A stretch of DNA of 8,591 nt from Kiritimatiellia bacterium (GCA_017521065.1 JAFXEA010000346.1:1-8591); one strand, 5' to 3'. Shown: positions 1 through 6,196, counted from the first letter of the stretch. The notes: generated by a model not told the origin, from the sequence alone. Numbers and translations are program-made.

Positions 1-268
1 CCCCCTTCCCCCCAAGCTCCGCAATGACATCCTGCATAAGTCGAGGTGGTATCGCATTCAACGACTTCCGGCAGAAATCTATGTCGCCGGACATATATCC
101 ACCTTCAGTATAAAACTCAACGGCACTGCCACCGACAACAACAAGCGGAAAGCCATGTCTTGCAAACATGGTAGTGATCAATCCGGACAGTTTCATCGCA
201 CGCTCAAGCAGATCCGGCGTGGATTCTATGTCGGTTACGGCGGATTTTATGTCCAGTTCAATTTCCAT
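1..268 (-). CDS. Nucleotidyltransferase-fold protein, N-terminal part (cut by window edge)
   Basis: The frame opens at ATG 268-266 and stays open to the window edge, giving 89 residues. Residues 42-66 hold the core of a nucleotidyltransferase fold: a hydrophobic strand (LVVV), then GGSAVEFY (46-53), then SGDIDF (60-65). D62 and D64 fit the paired metal-binding aspartates of the family. The pattern resembles DUF6036/AbiEii-like nucleotidyltransferases, some of which are toxins or phage-defence components, but no partner gene is visible and the C-terminal half is missing, so no specific role is claimed. The start is supported by the extended -10 just upstream. There is no Shine-Dalgarno, which suggests a leaderless or nearly leaderless transcript. 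It lies 103 nt downstream of the glycosidase-like gene and probably forms its own unit. Confidence 0.72.
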   Translation of the reverse strand, partial: MEIELDIKSAVTDIESTPDLLERAMKLSGLITTMFARHGFPLVVVGGSAVEFYTEGGYMSGDIDFCRKSLNAIPPRLMQDVIAELGGKG

Positions 269-275
269 GTCGTGA

Positions 276-284
276 ATTATATCA
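276..284 (-). promoter_or_regulatory. Extended -10 promoter element before the nucleotidyltransferase gene
   Basis: Read on the minus strand the site is TGATATAAT, an exact consensus -10 hexamer (TATAAT, 281-276) with the TGn extension. Only 7 nt separate it from the ATG at 268, so transcription should begin at or within a base or two of the start codon. No good -35 hexamer stands at 16-18 nt upstream; TTGTGC occurs, but at 20 nt. An extended -10 can compensate for a weak -35. Confidence 0.5.
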
Positions 285-371
285 GACTTTCAAACATCAT
301 TGCACAATGAAGTCATATTCCAAAAACCCATTGCCACTTCATAAACCATCCCCTCATGAAAATTCAGTTCG

Positions 372-1619
372 TTATGGTGCGGCAAAAATGACAGTATCTC
401 CAGGATCAAGCCAGAAGCTATCCGAGTATGTTGAGGCTTTTGCACGGGAACCATCTCTACGCACAATCTCAACACCATTGATAAATTTCGCCTTAAGCGT
501 AATATCGTCATTGGGATCGCGATTGACAACCATGAGATATTCCCGTCCGTTGTTTCTAAGCCATGAAACGAGCGCAGTGCCACCATCTGGAACGGAAAAC
601 GACTTGACGAACGGCGGCAGAAATTCATTCTTTAGACGCTTTGTTCCAATTGGAACATTAATTCCAGTGTGCCACACTCCAACGACCTCGCACCCCACAA
701 ACACATATGCACGTGCCTGAATCTCCTTGTTCATCTCACGGACAAGTTCGAACGCAGGGTGCCGGTGTTCTAGGTAACGAAAGTATTCGAGAGCCTGGGC
801 ACCGTAGGCAAGATTGGAATAGTGCTGGAGGCGCAAATGCTCAATTGTCGGCACAGGATAGGCATGACCCGGATGGTGACGGTGTGCAGTCGACAGAGCG
901 AAGGCGAACATCGGGATCTTGCGCTCGCGGGCGAAAGCGCTGACAATCTCCAATGTTTCATACCAGCGTTCCTTCAGAAACACGCGTCCTCCATGCAGGC
1001 GCAGGTCGCCATTTTCATGCCCTTTGAAGGAAAGGACCGGATATACATCGAAGCTTATCATTTTCAGCGGCGCAACATCATATAACTTACGCATGTATTC
1101 ACCGTAGGTTAGGCAACCAGTCAGCATCTTCTGCTTTTTCCAGTCATTGCGGCTCACCAAATCGTAGGCTACTCCAAACAGATTAACATAACACGGATGC
1201 TTCGGATCGAGCGAAGCATACCGATTCACGCAGTCGCGTATGGCTTCCGATTCGCGGATGTGCGGCTCGTCGATGACGAAGTAGTATGCGAGCGCCGGTG
1301 AACCCTTGGCCGCCGCCGTGAACTTTTCCGCCAAGTCCGTCATTTTCTTGACATCTCTTCGCAGTCCAATGATCAGCTTGATGCCGGCCTTCTCGGCCAA
1401 GGAAAGGATATGTCCAATCTGATCTGGTGAATCGCACCCCTGTATCAGATGGGTGAACCCTCCATCCTTCGCTTCGAGGTAGCGTGTCAACGATACGTTC
1501 TTGTCGTCAATGGAGCGCCATCCGATTATCGGCAGCGATGCCTTGGCAAAAGCCGGGAGCACCATACAGACCAAAACCGGAGACAGTATCCGCAACATAC
1601 TTTGAATCGACCGTGCCAT
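372..1619 (-). CDS. Secreted glycoside-hydrolase-like TIM-barrel protein
   Basis: A 415-residue protein. Residues 1-27 look like a signal peptide (Arg near the start, hydrophobic core ILSPVLVCMVLPAF, AKA cleavage site). The body reads as a clan GH-A-like barrel: FVIDEPH (114-120) carries a likely acid/base Glu (E118) at a beta-strand end, ISFDVYP (188-194) is another barrel-strand motif, and AYGAQALEYF (271-280) resembles the last strand of GH42-like beta-galactosidases. The segment from about 345 to the end (YLMVVNRDPNDDITL, 361-375) looks like a small beta-sandwich. The nucleophile is not obvious: FAFALSTAHRHH (238-249) stands where one might be sought. The ATG at 1619 is chosen over an upstream in-frame TTG (1643) because GAAGAG lies 5 nt before it and the signal peptide then starts cleanly. 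It is 24 nt downstream of the SUMF1-fold gene and probably co-transcribed. Substrate is unknown. Confidence 0.75.
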   Translation of the reverse strand: MARSIQSMLRILSPVLVCMVLPAFAKASLPIIGWRSIDDKNVSLTRYLEAKDGGFTHLIQGCDSPDQIGHILSLAEKAGIKLIIGLRRDVKKMTDLAEKFTAAAKGSPALAYYFVIDEPHIRESEAIRDCVNRYASLDPKHPCYVNLFGVAYDLVSRNDWKKQKMLTGCLTYGEYMRKLYDVAPLKMISFDVYPVLSFKGHENGDLRLHGGRVFLKERWYETLEIVSAFARERKIPMFAFALSTAHRHHPGHAYPVPTIEHLRLQHYSNLAYGAQALEYFRYLEHRHPAFELVREMNKEIQARAYVFVGCEVVGVWHTGINVPIGTKRLKNEFLPPFVKSFSVPDGGTALVSWLRNNGREYLMVVNRDPNDDITLKAKFINGVEIVRRDGSRAKASTYSDSFWLDPGDTVIFAAP

Positions 1620-1643
1620 TTTGTCTCTTCTGCACAAGACCAA

Positions 1644-2990
1644 CTATTGCAAACCTGCAGTACAGGCTACGCGGAAACCGAAATTGCCTTGGCGGGTTGC
1701 CGGCGAGTAACCGTTACGGGTCGCCGCCCGGCAACTGCCCGCCTCATGGCTCCACCCTCCGCCACGCAATATGCGACTCGCTCCTGACGCAGTGTTAACT
1801 GTGCCGTTGAGCGCCTTGATGTCGTTCGCAAACCAGTCGAGACACCATTCCCACACATTGCCGTTCATATCGTACAGTCCCCAGGCGTTCGGTGCATACG
1901 AACCGACAATGGCCGTGCCGCCGTTGGCAGGGGCTATCGCCGAGTCGGGCGATGATGTTGCATTCGTGACCGGATTTTTCAGATAGCGGCCCAACAAATC
2001 AAGATTCATGTCTTTGCCAGAACTTATCTGCATGTCCGAGCCTTCACCCCAATACCCCTCGCCGTTCCCCGCGCGGGCTGCGAACTCCCACTGTGCCTCG
2101 GACGGAAGATCGAAGTCAATGCCGGTTTTCGAGCGGAGCAGTCCGAGGAAGGAGTCGCCGTACGGATCGGCAGGATACACACCACTCGTGGCGGAAGCGA
2201 CGCTCGTTGCCGTTCCCTTCCCCTGACGGATGTCCCTGTAGCTAACCTTTTCCACGGGACGCATCGTCCGGTCTGTGGTGAAGTTGGATGGATTGTAGCC
2301 GGTAATTTGTTGCCACTGCGTCTGCGTTACTTCATAGACACCAATGTAGTAGTTACAGGTGAGCGTGACCCGATGCGTCGCCTCGCGGTCGGCGTTCCGT
2401 CCGTTTTCCGCCACACTGCCCATAGTCCACGTCACGTCCTTAGCCAGAATCTTGCGCATGACAAGCGAGGTTGTACGGTAGTCGGGATTTCCGAGAAGTC
2501 CACCAGGCAGGAAGTCCACCGCAGGATAATACCTCTGCGTATTCGGCTTTGCGGCTGCGGAAATATCCACCACCATGTAGTCAGGAGTATTATCGAGAGC
2601 CCAGGCGGTGACTACGGCACGTGCACCGCCGTCGGCAAGCGAGACCTTGTGCCCTTCCCATGAAAGGTCGGGGCGCCAGGTGATCGTATATTTCCCTTCG
2701 GAGTCGGCGTCTGCCGCCGTCACCTTGCGCCACACCGCACCACGGGCGTTGCAGACCGCCGCACCGCCGATGGACACCCATTCGCCGGAGGCATCGGCTA
2801 ACGTATTCGTCTCCACATCAAACGTGACCACTGCGCCGTCAGCCGCATTCTTGAGCTTGTACGTAACCGTCACCATGCGCCCGAATGAAGCCTGCGTCAT
2901 GACAACATTTTCGACTTCAGGCGTATCTGCCGCCATGAGCATCGATGAAGCGATTGCCGCAGCTCCGAAAATCATTGCTTTTGTTTTCAT
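1644..2990 (-). CDS. Secreted SUMF1/FGE-fold protein with extra N-terminal beta domain
   Basis: A 448-residue protein. Residues 1-21 are a signal peptide ending SMLMAA before DTPEV. Residues 25-145 form a beta-rich region of unknown family (FGRMVTVTYKLKN, 36-48; KYTITWRPDLSWEGHKVS, 100-117). From about 178 to 445 is a formylglycine-generating-enzyme (SUMF1) fold: WTMGS (188-192), YYIGVYEVTQTQW (214-226), LPSEAQWEFAARAG (295-308), GLYDMNGNVWEWCLDW (371-386), LRGGGW (408-413), CRAATR (420-425) and FGFRVAC (437-443). In true sulfatase-activating FGE two cysteines, four residues apart, follow the GG(S/G) motif. Here that stretch has only C420, which aligns by eye with a non-catalytic position, so the protein is probably not a classical FGE and may bind ligands or act structurally. 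Ribosome binding is by AAGGA, about 8 nt before ATG. It sits 32 nt after the sigma/anti-sigma frame. Confidence 0.88.
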   Translation of the reverse strand: MKTKAMIFGAAAIASSMLMAADTPEVENVVMTQASFGRMVTVTYKLKNAADGAVVTFDVETNTLADASGEWVSIGGAAVCNARGAVWRKVTAADADSEGKYTITWRPDLSWEGHKVSLADGGARAVVTAWALDNTPDYMVVDISAAAKPNTQRYYPAVDFLPGGLLGNPDYRTTSLVMRKILAKDVTWTMGSVAENGRNADREATHRVTLTCNYYIGVYEVTQTQWQQITGYNPSNFTTDRTMRPVEKVSYRDIRQGKGTATSVASATSGVYPADPYGDSFLGLLRSKTGIDFDLPSEAQWEFAARAGNGEGYWGEGSDMQISSGKDMNLDLLGRYLKNPVTNATSSPDSAIAPANGGTAIVGSYAPNAWGLYDMNGNVWEWCLDWFANDIKALNGTVNTASGASRILRGGGWSHEAGSCRAATRNGYSPATRQGNFGFRVACTAGLQ

Positions 2991-3003
2991 TTCCGTTTTC
3001 CTT

Positions 3004-3022
3004 TTTAAAATAGTTTTTTAAA
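3004..3022 (-). repeat. AT-only inverted repeat in sigma-SUMF1 gap
   Basis: TTTAAAA and TTTTAAA flank a 5-nt loop immediately after the stop codon of the sigma/anti-sigma frame and just before the AAGGA ribosome binding site of the SUMF1-fold gene. The stem holds no G or C pair, so it would be weak as a terminator. It may only reflect AT-rich leader sequence or mark an internal promoter. Function is unknown. Confidence 0.3.
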
Positions 3023-3307
3023 TTACCTGACTGTGATTATGAAGGTCTTGAACTCCAACGCATTTAAGGCTATTGCGACAGAGGATGTACCTGAACGTGA
3101 CCGGGCCTCGAGCTCCTTTGCAACGCCTGCGACACGGAGCGCACCGGAATCAAGCATTGTCGGCACAGATGCCGACGAGTGATACACATTCGCCTCCGGA
3201 TATGGAGTGGATATGATGTACTGGTAGGCTTCACCATCCGCCGCTGCGAGCGATGCGGCGGCCATCGCCACCGAAAGCGCGGCTGCCGCCGCTTTTCTTT
3301 TTGTCAT
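3023..3307 (-). CDS. Nested in-frame gene: small exported protein, 94 aa
   Basis: These are the last 94 codons of the sigma/anti-sigma frame, probably also started independently at ATG 3307-3305. A perfect AGGAGG (3320-3315) stands 7 nt before that ATG, the strongest ribosome binding site in the window. The product begins MTKRK, followed by an Ala-rich hydrophobic stretch (KAAAAALSVAMAAASLAAA) that reads as a complete signal peptide, cleaved near residue 24. The mature part is about 70 residues with no cysteine; it includes YQYIISTPYPEAN, an acidic/basic stretch around KELEARSRS, and a beta-like end (FKTFIITVR). I do not recognise the family. If made only as part of the fusion, its KRK would lie on the outer face after the anti-sigma span, against the positive-inside rule, which favours separate synthesis. 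It could be a secreted partner or signal for the anti-sigma factor, but this is conjecture. Confidence 0.6.
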   Translation of the reverse strand: MTKRKAAAAALSVAMAAASLAAADGEAYQYIISTPYPEANVYHSSASVPTMLDSGALRVAGVAKELEARSRSGTSSVAIALNALEFKTFIITVR

Positions 3308-4450
3308 TGCATTCCCTCCTGTCGGTTGATTATCGGATCCGGACGATATGAACGTTGTCCCACCTGAGAATGATTCTCCAATAAACGCCGTATCCGCAGA
3401 TGGCACATTCTCGGAAATTGAAACCGGCTCAGAGGAAGCGGCCACATTCGGTGACTCGCCTCCGGCGGCCTCCTGATTATGAATAGATTCATCACCGCCC
3501 AATACATTGACAGCGACAGCCGCAGCGTACGACAATCCGGCAAATAGCAGAATCGCCGTAAGCACAGCGGCGATCCTGCGGAACATCCCCACAAACGCCC
3601 AGCGTTTCTGCGGCACAGCCTTGTCATGCGCCAATGACGCAAGAAATTCCTCGGCGAAGCCCTCCGGCAGACGGCAACGTGCCTCTGGCTCATTCATCGC
3701 CCGGAACCAGCGGCGATGTTCCTCCCGTTCAGCGGCGAAAAACGCCCGGCAAGCGTCACAACGTGAAAGATGCAGGTCGAGCGCCCGCCTGCGGCTTCCC
3801 GCAAGCGACTCGTCCAGCGCATCCTCCACAAGCGCCTGTGCCTCCATGCAGTTCATTGTATGGTTTGTTTTCCTCTCTTCTTTAGATGCCGATTGGACAT
3901 CTACCGTTTGCGATAAAATTCGCCGCATTATTTTCTTTGCCTTGTGCAGGCGAAACTTCACCGTTCCTTCCGGGACACCAAGGATGGCGGCGATCTCTGG
4001 GACGGACATATCCTCAAAGTAACGGAAAACGGTCACGACTCGGTAGTGTTCGGGAAGCTGTGCGACGGCATCGCGGATGGATTCGGAATCGGCCTTTGCC
4101 GCAAGCATCTCCGCTGGATCAGGATGGCTGTCGGGGCGGTCGGGAACCTCATCCGTAAACAGCAGAATATCCATCTTCTTTTTCTGCCGCAGATCCATCC
4201 TCCAGAAATTTACAAGAATGGAATAAAGCCATGTGTACATCGACGACGCACCTGAGAAAAGCCCGATTCGTTCAATTGCGCGCCAAAGGGTGCGGTTCAC
4301 AAGGTCTCCGGCGGAGGTTTCATCCTGACACAGGCGAAAGGCAGTATCATAGAGCCGGTCGCCATATTCGGCGATCAGCCGTCGCGCCCCCGATTCCGGG
4401 CACGCCCTGATTTCTTCCGCAATCTCCATTCCGGTATATTGTACATCCAT
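3023..4450 (-). CDS. ECF sigma factor fused to zinc-finger anti-sigma factor and a C-terminal exported module
   Basis: One uninterrupted 475-codon frame with three modules. Residues 24-90 are sigma-70 region 2 and 123-176 are region 4 (QLPEHYRVVTVFRYFEDMSV, 131-150; helix-turn-helix around IAAILGVPEGTVKFRLHKA), so it should direct RNA polymerase to ECF promoters. Residues 199-313 look like a separate anti-sigma factor: an N-terminus typical of that family (MNCMEAQ), the zinc motif HLSRCDAC (H227, C231, C234), and one membrane span (about 292-313). A Ser/Gly/Ala-rich stretch (314-380) should be outside the membrane. Residues 382-475 start with a second signal-peptide-like segment. A sigma and its own anti-sigma are normally separate genes with overlapping ends; no stop lies between them here. 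The ATG at 4450 has no clear Shine-Dalgarno, and M8 is an alternative start. It probably controls the downstream SUMF1-fold and glycosidase-like genes, by inference from position. Confidence 0.85.
   Translation of the reverse strand: MDVQYTGMEIAEEIRACPESGARRLIAEYGDRLYDTAFRLCQDETSAGDLVNRTLWRAIERIGLFSGASSMYTWLYSILVNFWRMDLRQKKKMDILLFTDEVPDRPDSHPDPAEMLAAKADSESIRDAVAQLPEHYRVVTVFRYFEDMSVPEIAAILGVPEGTVKFRLHKAKKIMRRILSQTVDVQSASKEERKTNHTMNCMEAQALVEDALDESLAGSRRRALDLHLSRCDACRAFFAAEREEHRRWFRAMNEPEARCRLPEGFAEEFLASLAHDKAVPQKRWAFVGMFRRIAAVLTAILLFAGLSYAAAVAVNVLGGDESIHNQEAAGGESPNVAASSEPVSISENVPSADTAFIGESFSGGTTFISSGSDNQPTGGNAMTKRKAAAAALSVAMAAASLAAADGEAYQYIISTPYPEANVYHSSASVPTMLDSGALRVAGVAKELEARSRSGTSSVAIALNALEFKTFIITVR
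3315..3320 (-). promoter_or_regulatory. Strong internal ribosome binding site
   Basis: Read on the minus strand this is AGGAGG, followed by GAATGCA and then ATG (3307). It lies inside the sigma/anti-sigma frame at codons for TGGNA. A consensus Shine-Dalgarno at ideal spacing before a signal-peptide-like N-terminus is the main evidence for the nested 94-residue gene. The first ATG after it (3312-3310) is only 2 nt away and in another frame, so 3307 is the better start. Confidence 0.7.
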
Positions 4451-4588
4451 TTAGATGCATACGGGAAGAGAACCGTTTGCGGAATTTATTTTCTTTTTTC
4501 GTGAGCCCTGCTATCTTTTGCGGGCGCGGCGCTGGAAAGTCGAGATCCCCTTAATTTCGCCCCTGCCTCAAAAAAAAACCGGTTATGA
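4451..4588 (-). other. Gap between nth and the sigma operon; likely promoter region
   Basis: This 138-nt gap should hold the promoter of the sigma/anti-sigma operon. Reading on the minus strand it contains, just after the nth stop, AACCGGTT (4584-4577) running into nine T (4578-4570), then a GC-rich part, then an A-rich stretch (GAAAAAAGAAAATAAA, near 4500-4485) about 40 nt before the start codon. The T run lacks a proper GC stem, so it is not called a terminator. No ECF-type -35/-10 pair could be identified with confidence. Confidence 0.3.
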
Positions 4589-5245
4589 TTAGGACTGAGA
4601 GACAGGGCAGTACGCGGCCACCGGGCAGCCTTCACATTTGGGGCGGATCGGTCCGCAACGGGTCTGCCCGAAGGATACGATATGCGAATTCCACGTCTTC
4701 CAGTACCTGACCGGAAGGATCTTGCGCAGCGCCATCTCCGTTTCAAGAGGCGTTTTCGTATTCACGAGATTCCACCTGTTGCAGATGCGATGAACATGCA
4801 CATCCACGCAGATCGCCGGAAGGTTGAAGCCGACGGCCACCGTGAGGTTGGCGGTCTTGCGCCCAACGCCAGGCAGTTCGCACAGCTCTTCGACCGTGTT
4901 CGGCAGAATGCCGCCAAACCTCTCCTTCAGCACCTTCGGCAACGCCTTCAAGTGACGGGCCTTGTCGCGATAGAATCCAACCGGATAGATGAGCTTCTCT
5001 ATTTCATCCACCGCCAGACGCTCAAGGTCTTCAGAACGGAACATATCCCCCTTTGCGGCGGCAAACAGCCTTCTTACAGCCCCGGCGGTGCACTGATCCT
5101 TCGTGCGGGCGGAAAGGATCGTACCAATCAGAACGCAGAACGGATCGTGGGTCTGAGCCTCGATGAGTTCAATGATCGGGGCTGAATGGGCCTTGAACTC
5201 CTTCTTCAGCGCCCGATCTACAGCAGGGATGTCCTCGACCGTCAT
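4589..5245 (-). CDS. nth: Endonuclease III (DNA glycosylase/AP lyase)
   Basis: A 218-residue cytoplasmic base-excision-repair enzyme that removes oxidised pyrimidines from DNA and cuts the strand at the abasic site. The helix-hairpin-helix is LPGVGRKTA (124-132), with K130 as the catalytic lysine (Lys120 in E. coli) and D148 in VDVHVHR as the catalytic aspartate (Asp138); the 18-residue distance between them matches E. coli. The C-terminus carries the [4Fe-4S] cluster ligands C197, C204, C207 and C213 with the standard 6-2-5 spacing. Length is normal for the family. The start codon follows the stop of the pseudouridine synthase gene by a single base (TAG-G-ATG), so translation of the two is probably coupled. 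It has no link in function to the exported proteins around it. Confidence 0.96.
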   Translation of the reverse strand: MTVEDIPAVDRALKKEFKAHSAPIIELIEAQTHDPFCVLIGTILSARTKDQCTAGAVRRLFAAAKGDMFRSEDLERLAVDEIEKLIYPVGFYRDKARHLKALPKVLKERFGGILPNTVEELCELPGVGRKTANLTVAVGFNLPAICVDVHVHRICNRWNLVNTKTPLETEMALRKILPVRYWKTWNSHIVSFGQTRCGPIRPKCEGCPVAAYCPVSQS

Positions 5246-5246
5246 C

Positions 5247-6176
5247 CTACTTGCCCATTCCGAACGTCTTCAGGCATTGGCGGAAGTCCGCAGGAAGCGG
5301 ACTATGGGCACGGATGCCCTCCTTGACGCTGCGCATCGGATCTGGAAGCTCCAGACCCGATGCGTGAAGCATCTGACGCGAAACCATCATGAGACGCGGA
5401 TCACGCGCGGTCTTGAGTCCGAACATCCTGTCGCCAACGATTGGGAAGCGGATGGAAGAAAGATGGCGGCGTATCTGGTTCGTGCGTCCCGTTTCGATGC
5501 GCACCTTGAGGAAGGACGCATCCTGGGACGCCATTTCGCGCAACACGTGCGAGACGGCAGGCTTGCCTTCGATAGGCGCATTTATCGTCTCGTGCACATG
5601 AGGGAAACGTCCGGCGACGATGGCATGGTACGTTTTTTTGACGCCGTGCGTCTTGAACACCTCCACCGCCGCATTGAACGCGGTATGGGTTTTGGCGAAG
5701 AGGAGACATCCCGTGGTATCGCGGTCGAGACGGTGCACCGCCTCAAGCGTAGGTATGTGAAGCTGGTGCCTGAGGATCATCTCCACGGACTTCGGATCGC
5801 CGCAGCTCAAGAACCCGGCAGGCTTGTCCGCAACTATGTAGTCGGGCGTCTCAAGGATCACTCGCACATGACGGGCTGGCGACGGACGAGACGGCGACGT
5901 TCCGGACTTCTCCTCCGGCCCGGAACGGTCGCTTCCCGGCTGGCGCTTCGCGGCGCTGACCACGGCGCGCGGCACCTCGACGGTATCGCCCGTGTGGAGC
6001 ATGTGACGCGCAATCCATATGCACTTGCGGTTCACCCACACACTGCGTCCATCAATGATCGCCTTGGCTGCGCGGCGGGAAAGTCCGCACCGTACCGCAA
6101 GAAAATCCTGCAGAGGCTTGTCGTTTTCCGGCTTACCGACCTGCAGCTGTTCAATATTTCCTAAAGCTCGTCTCAT
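5247..6176 (-). CDS. RluA-family RNA pseudouridine synthase with S4 domain
   Basis: A 309-residue enzyme that should isomerise uridine to pseudouridine in rRNA or tRNA. Residues about 18-70 are an S4 RNA-binding domain (QDFLAVRCGLSRRAAKAIID). The catalytic domain starts near 105 with VILETPDYIVADKPAGFLS and contains HRLDRDTTG (148-156), where D151 is the catalytic aspartate, then KTYHAIVAGR (181-190) and GRTNQIRRHL (230-239), the family's GRT-QIR-H motif. A Ser/Pro/Gly/Arg-rich linker (about 77-103) separates the domains and is longer than usual. Which RluA/C/D subtype and target site cannot be told by eye. ATG 6176 is preferred over an in-frame TTG at 6197 because a good extended -10 overlaps that TTG. 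The gene ends one base before nth. Confidence 0.93.
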   Translation of the reverse strand: MRRALGNIEQLQVGKPENDKPLQDFLAVRCGLSRRAAKAIIDGRSVWVNRKCIWIARHMLHTGDTVEVPRAVVSAAKRQPGSDRSGPEEKSGTSPSRPSPARHVRVILETPDYIVADKPAGFLSCGDPKSVEMILRHQLHIPTLEAVHRLDRDTTGCLLFAKTHTAFNAAVEVFKTHGVKKTYHAIVAGRFPHVHETINAPIEGKPAVSHVLREMASQDASFLKVRIETGRTNQIRRHLSSIRFPIVGDRMFGLKTARDPRLMMVSRQMLHASGLELPDPMRSVKEGIRAHSPLPADFRQCLKTFGMGK

Positions 6177-6187
6177 TATGGCGCAAT

Positions 6188-6196
6188 ATTCTATCA
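6188..6196 (-). promoter_or_regulatory. Extended -10 promoter element before the pseudouridine synthase gene
   Basis: Read on the minus strand the site is TGATAGAAT, one mismatch from TATAAT with the TGn extension. It ends 11 nt before ATG 6176, so the transcript leader would be only a few bases. No clear -35 is seen. It resembles the TGATATAAT before the nucleotidyltransferase gene. It suggests that the pseudouridine synthase and nth are transcribed separately from the glycosidase-like genes. Confidence 0.4.

Noticed and set aside
290..628. Minus-strand open frame of 112 codons covering the gap before the nucleotidyltransferase gene.
   Set aside because: Most of it overlaps the glycosidase-like gene in another frame; no Shine-Dalgarno or recognisable domain.
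1620..1643. TTG at 1643 as start of the glycosidase-like gene.
   Set aside because: ATG 1619 has a Shine-Dalgarno at 5 nt and gives a cleaner signal peptide.
2608..3021. Plus-strand open frame of 137 codons opposite the SUMF1-fold gene start.
   Set aside because: It is the complement of a signal peptide and beta domain with proper minus-strand ribosome binding; no own start signals.
3304..3693. Open frame of 129 codons on the minus strand ending in TGA that overlaps the internal ATG at 3307 as ATGA, as if it were the real end of the anti-sigma gene.
   Set aside because: Its translation is Arg- and Pro-rich with no membrane span, while the main frame over the same bases has a clean span and a Ser/Gly-rich tail. 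A frameshift near the end remains a remote possibility.
4570..4584. AACCGGTT followed by nine T on the minus strand as a rho-independent terminator for nth.
   Set aside because: The palindrome has no loop and no longer GC-rich stem precedes the T run, so a stable hairpin cannot form.
5163..6164. Long plus-strand open frame of 333 codons opposite the pseudouridine synthase gene.
   Set aside because: The opposite strand encodes a protein with all catalytic motifs of the RluA family; the plus-strand product is Arg/His-rich and shows no known motif. It is a shadow frame.
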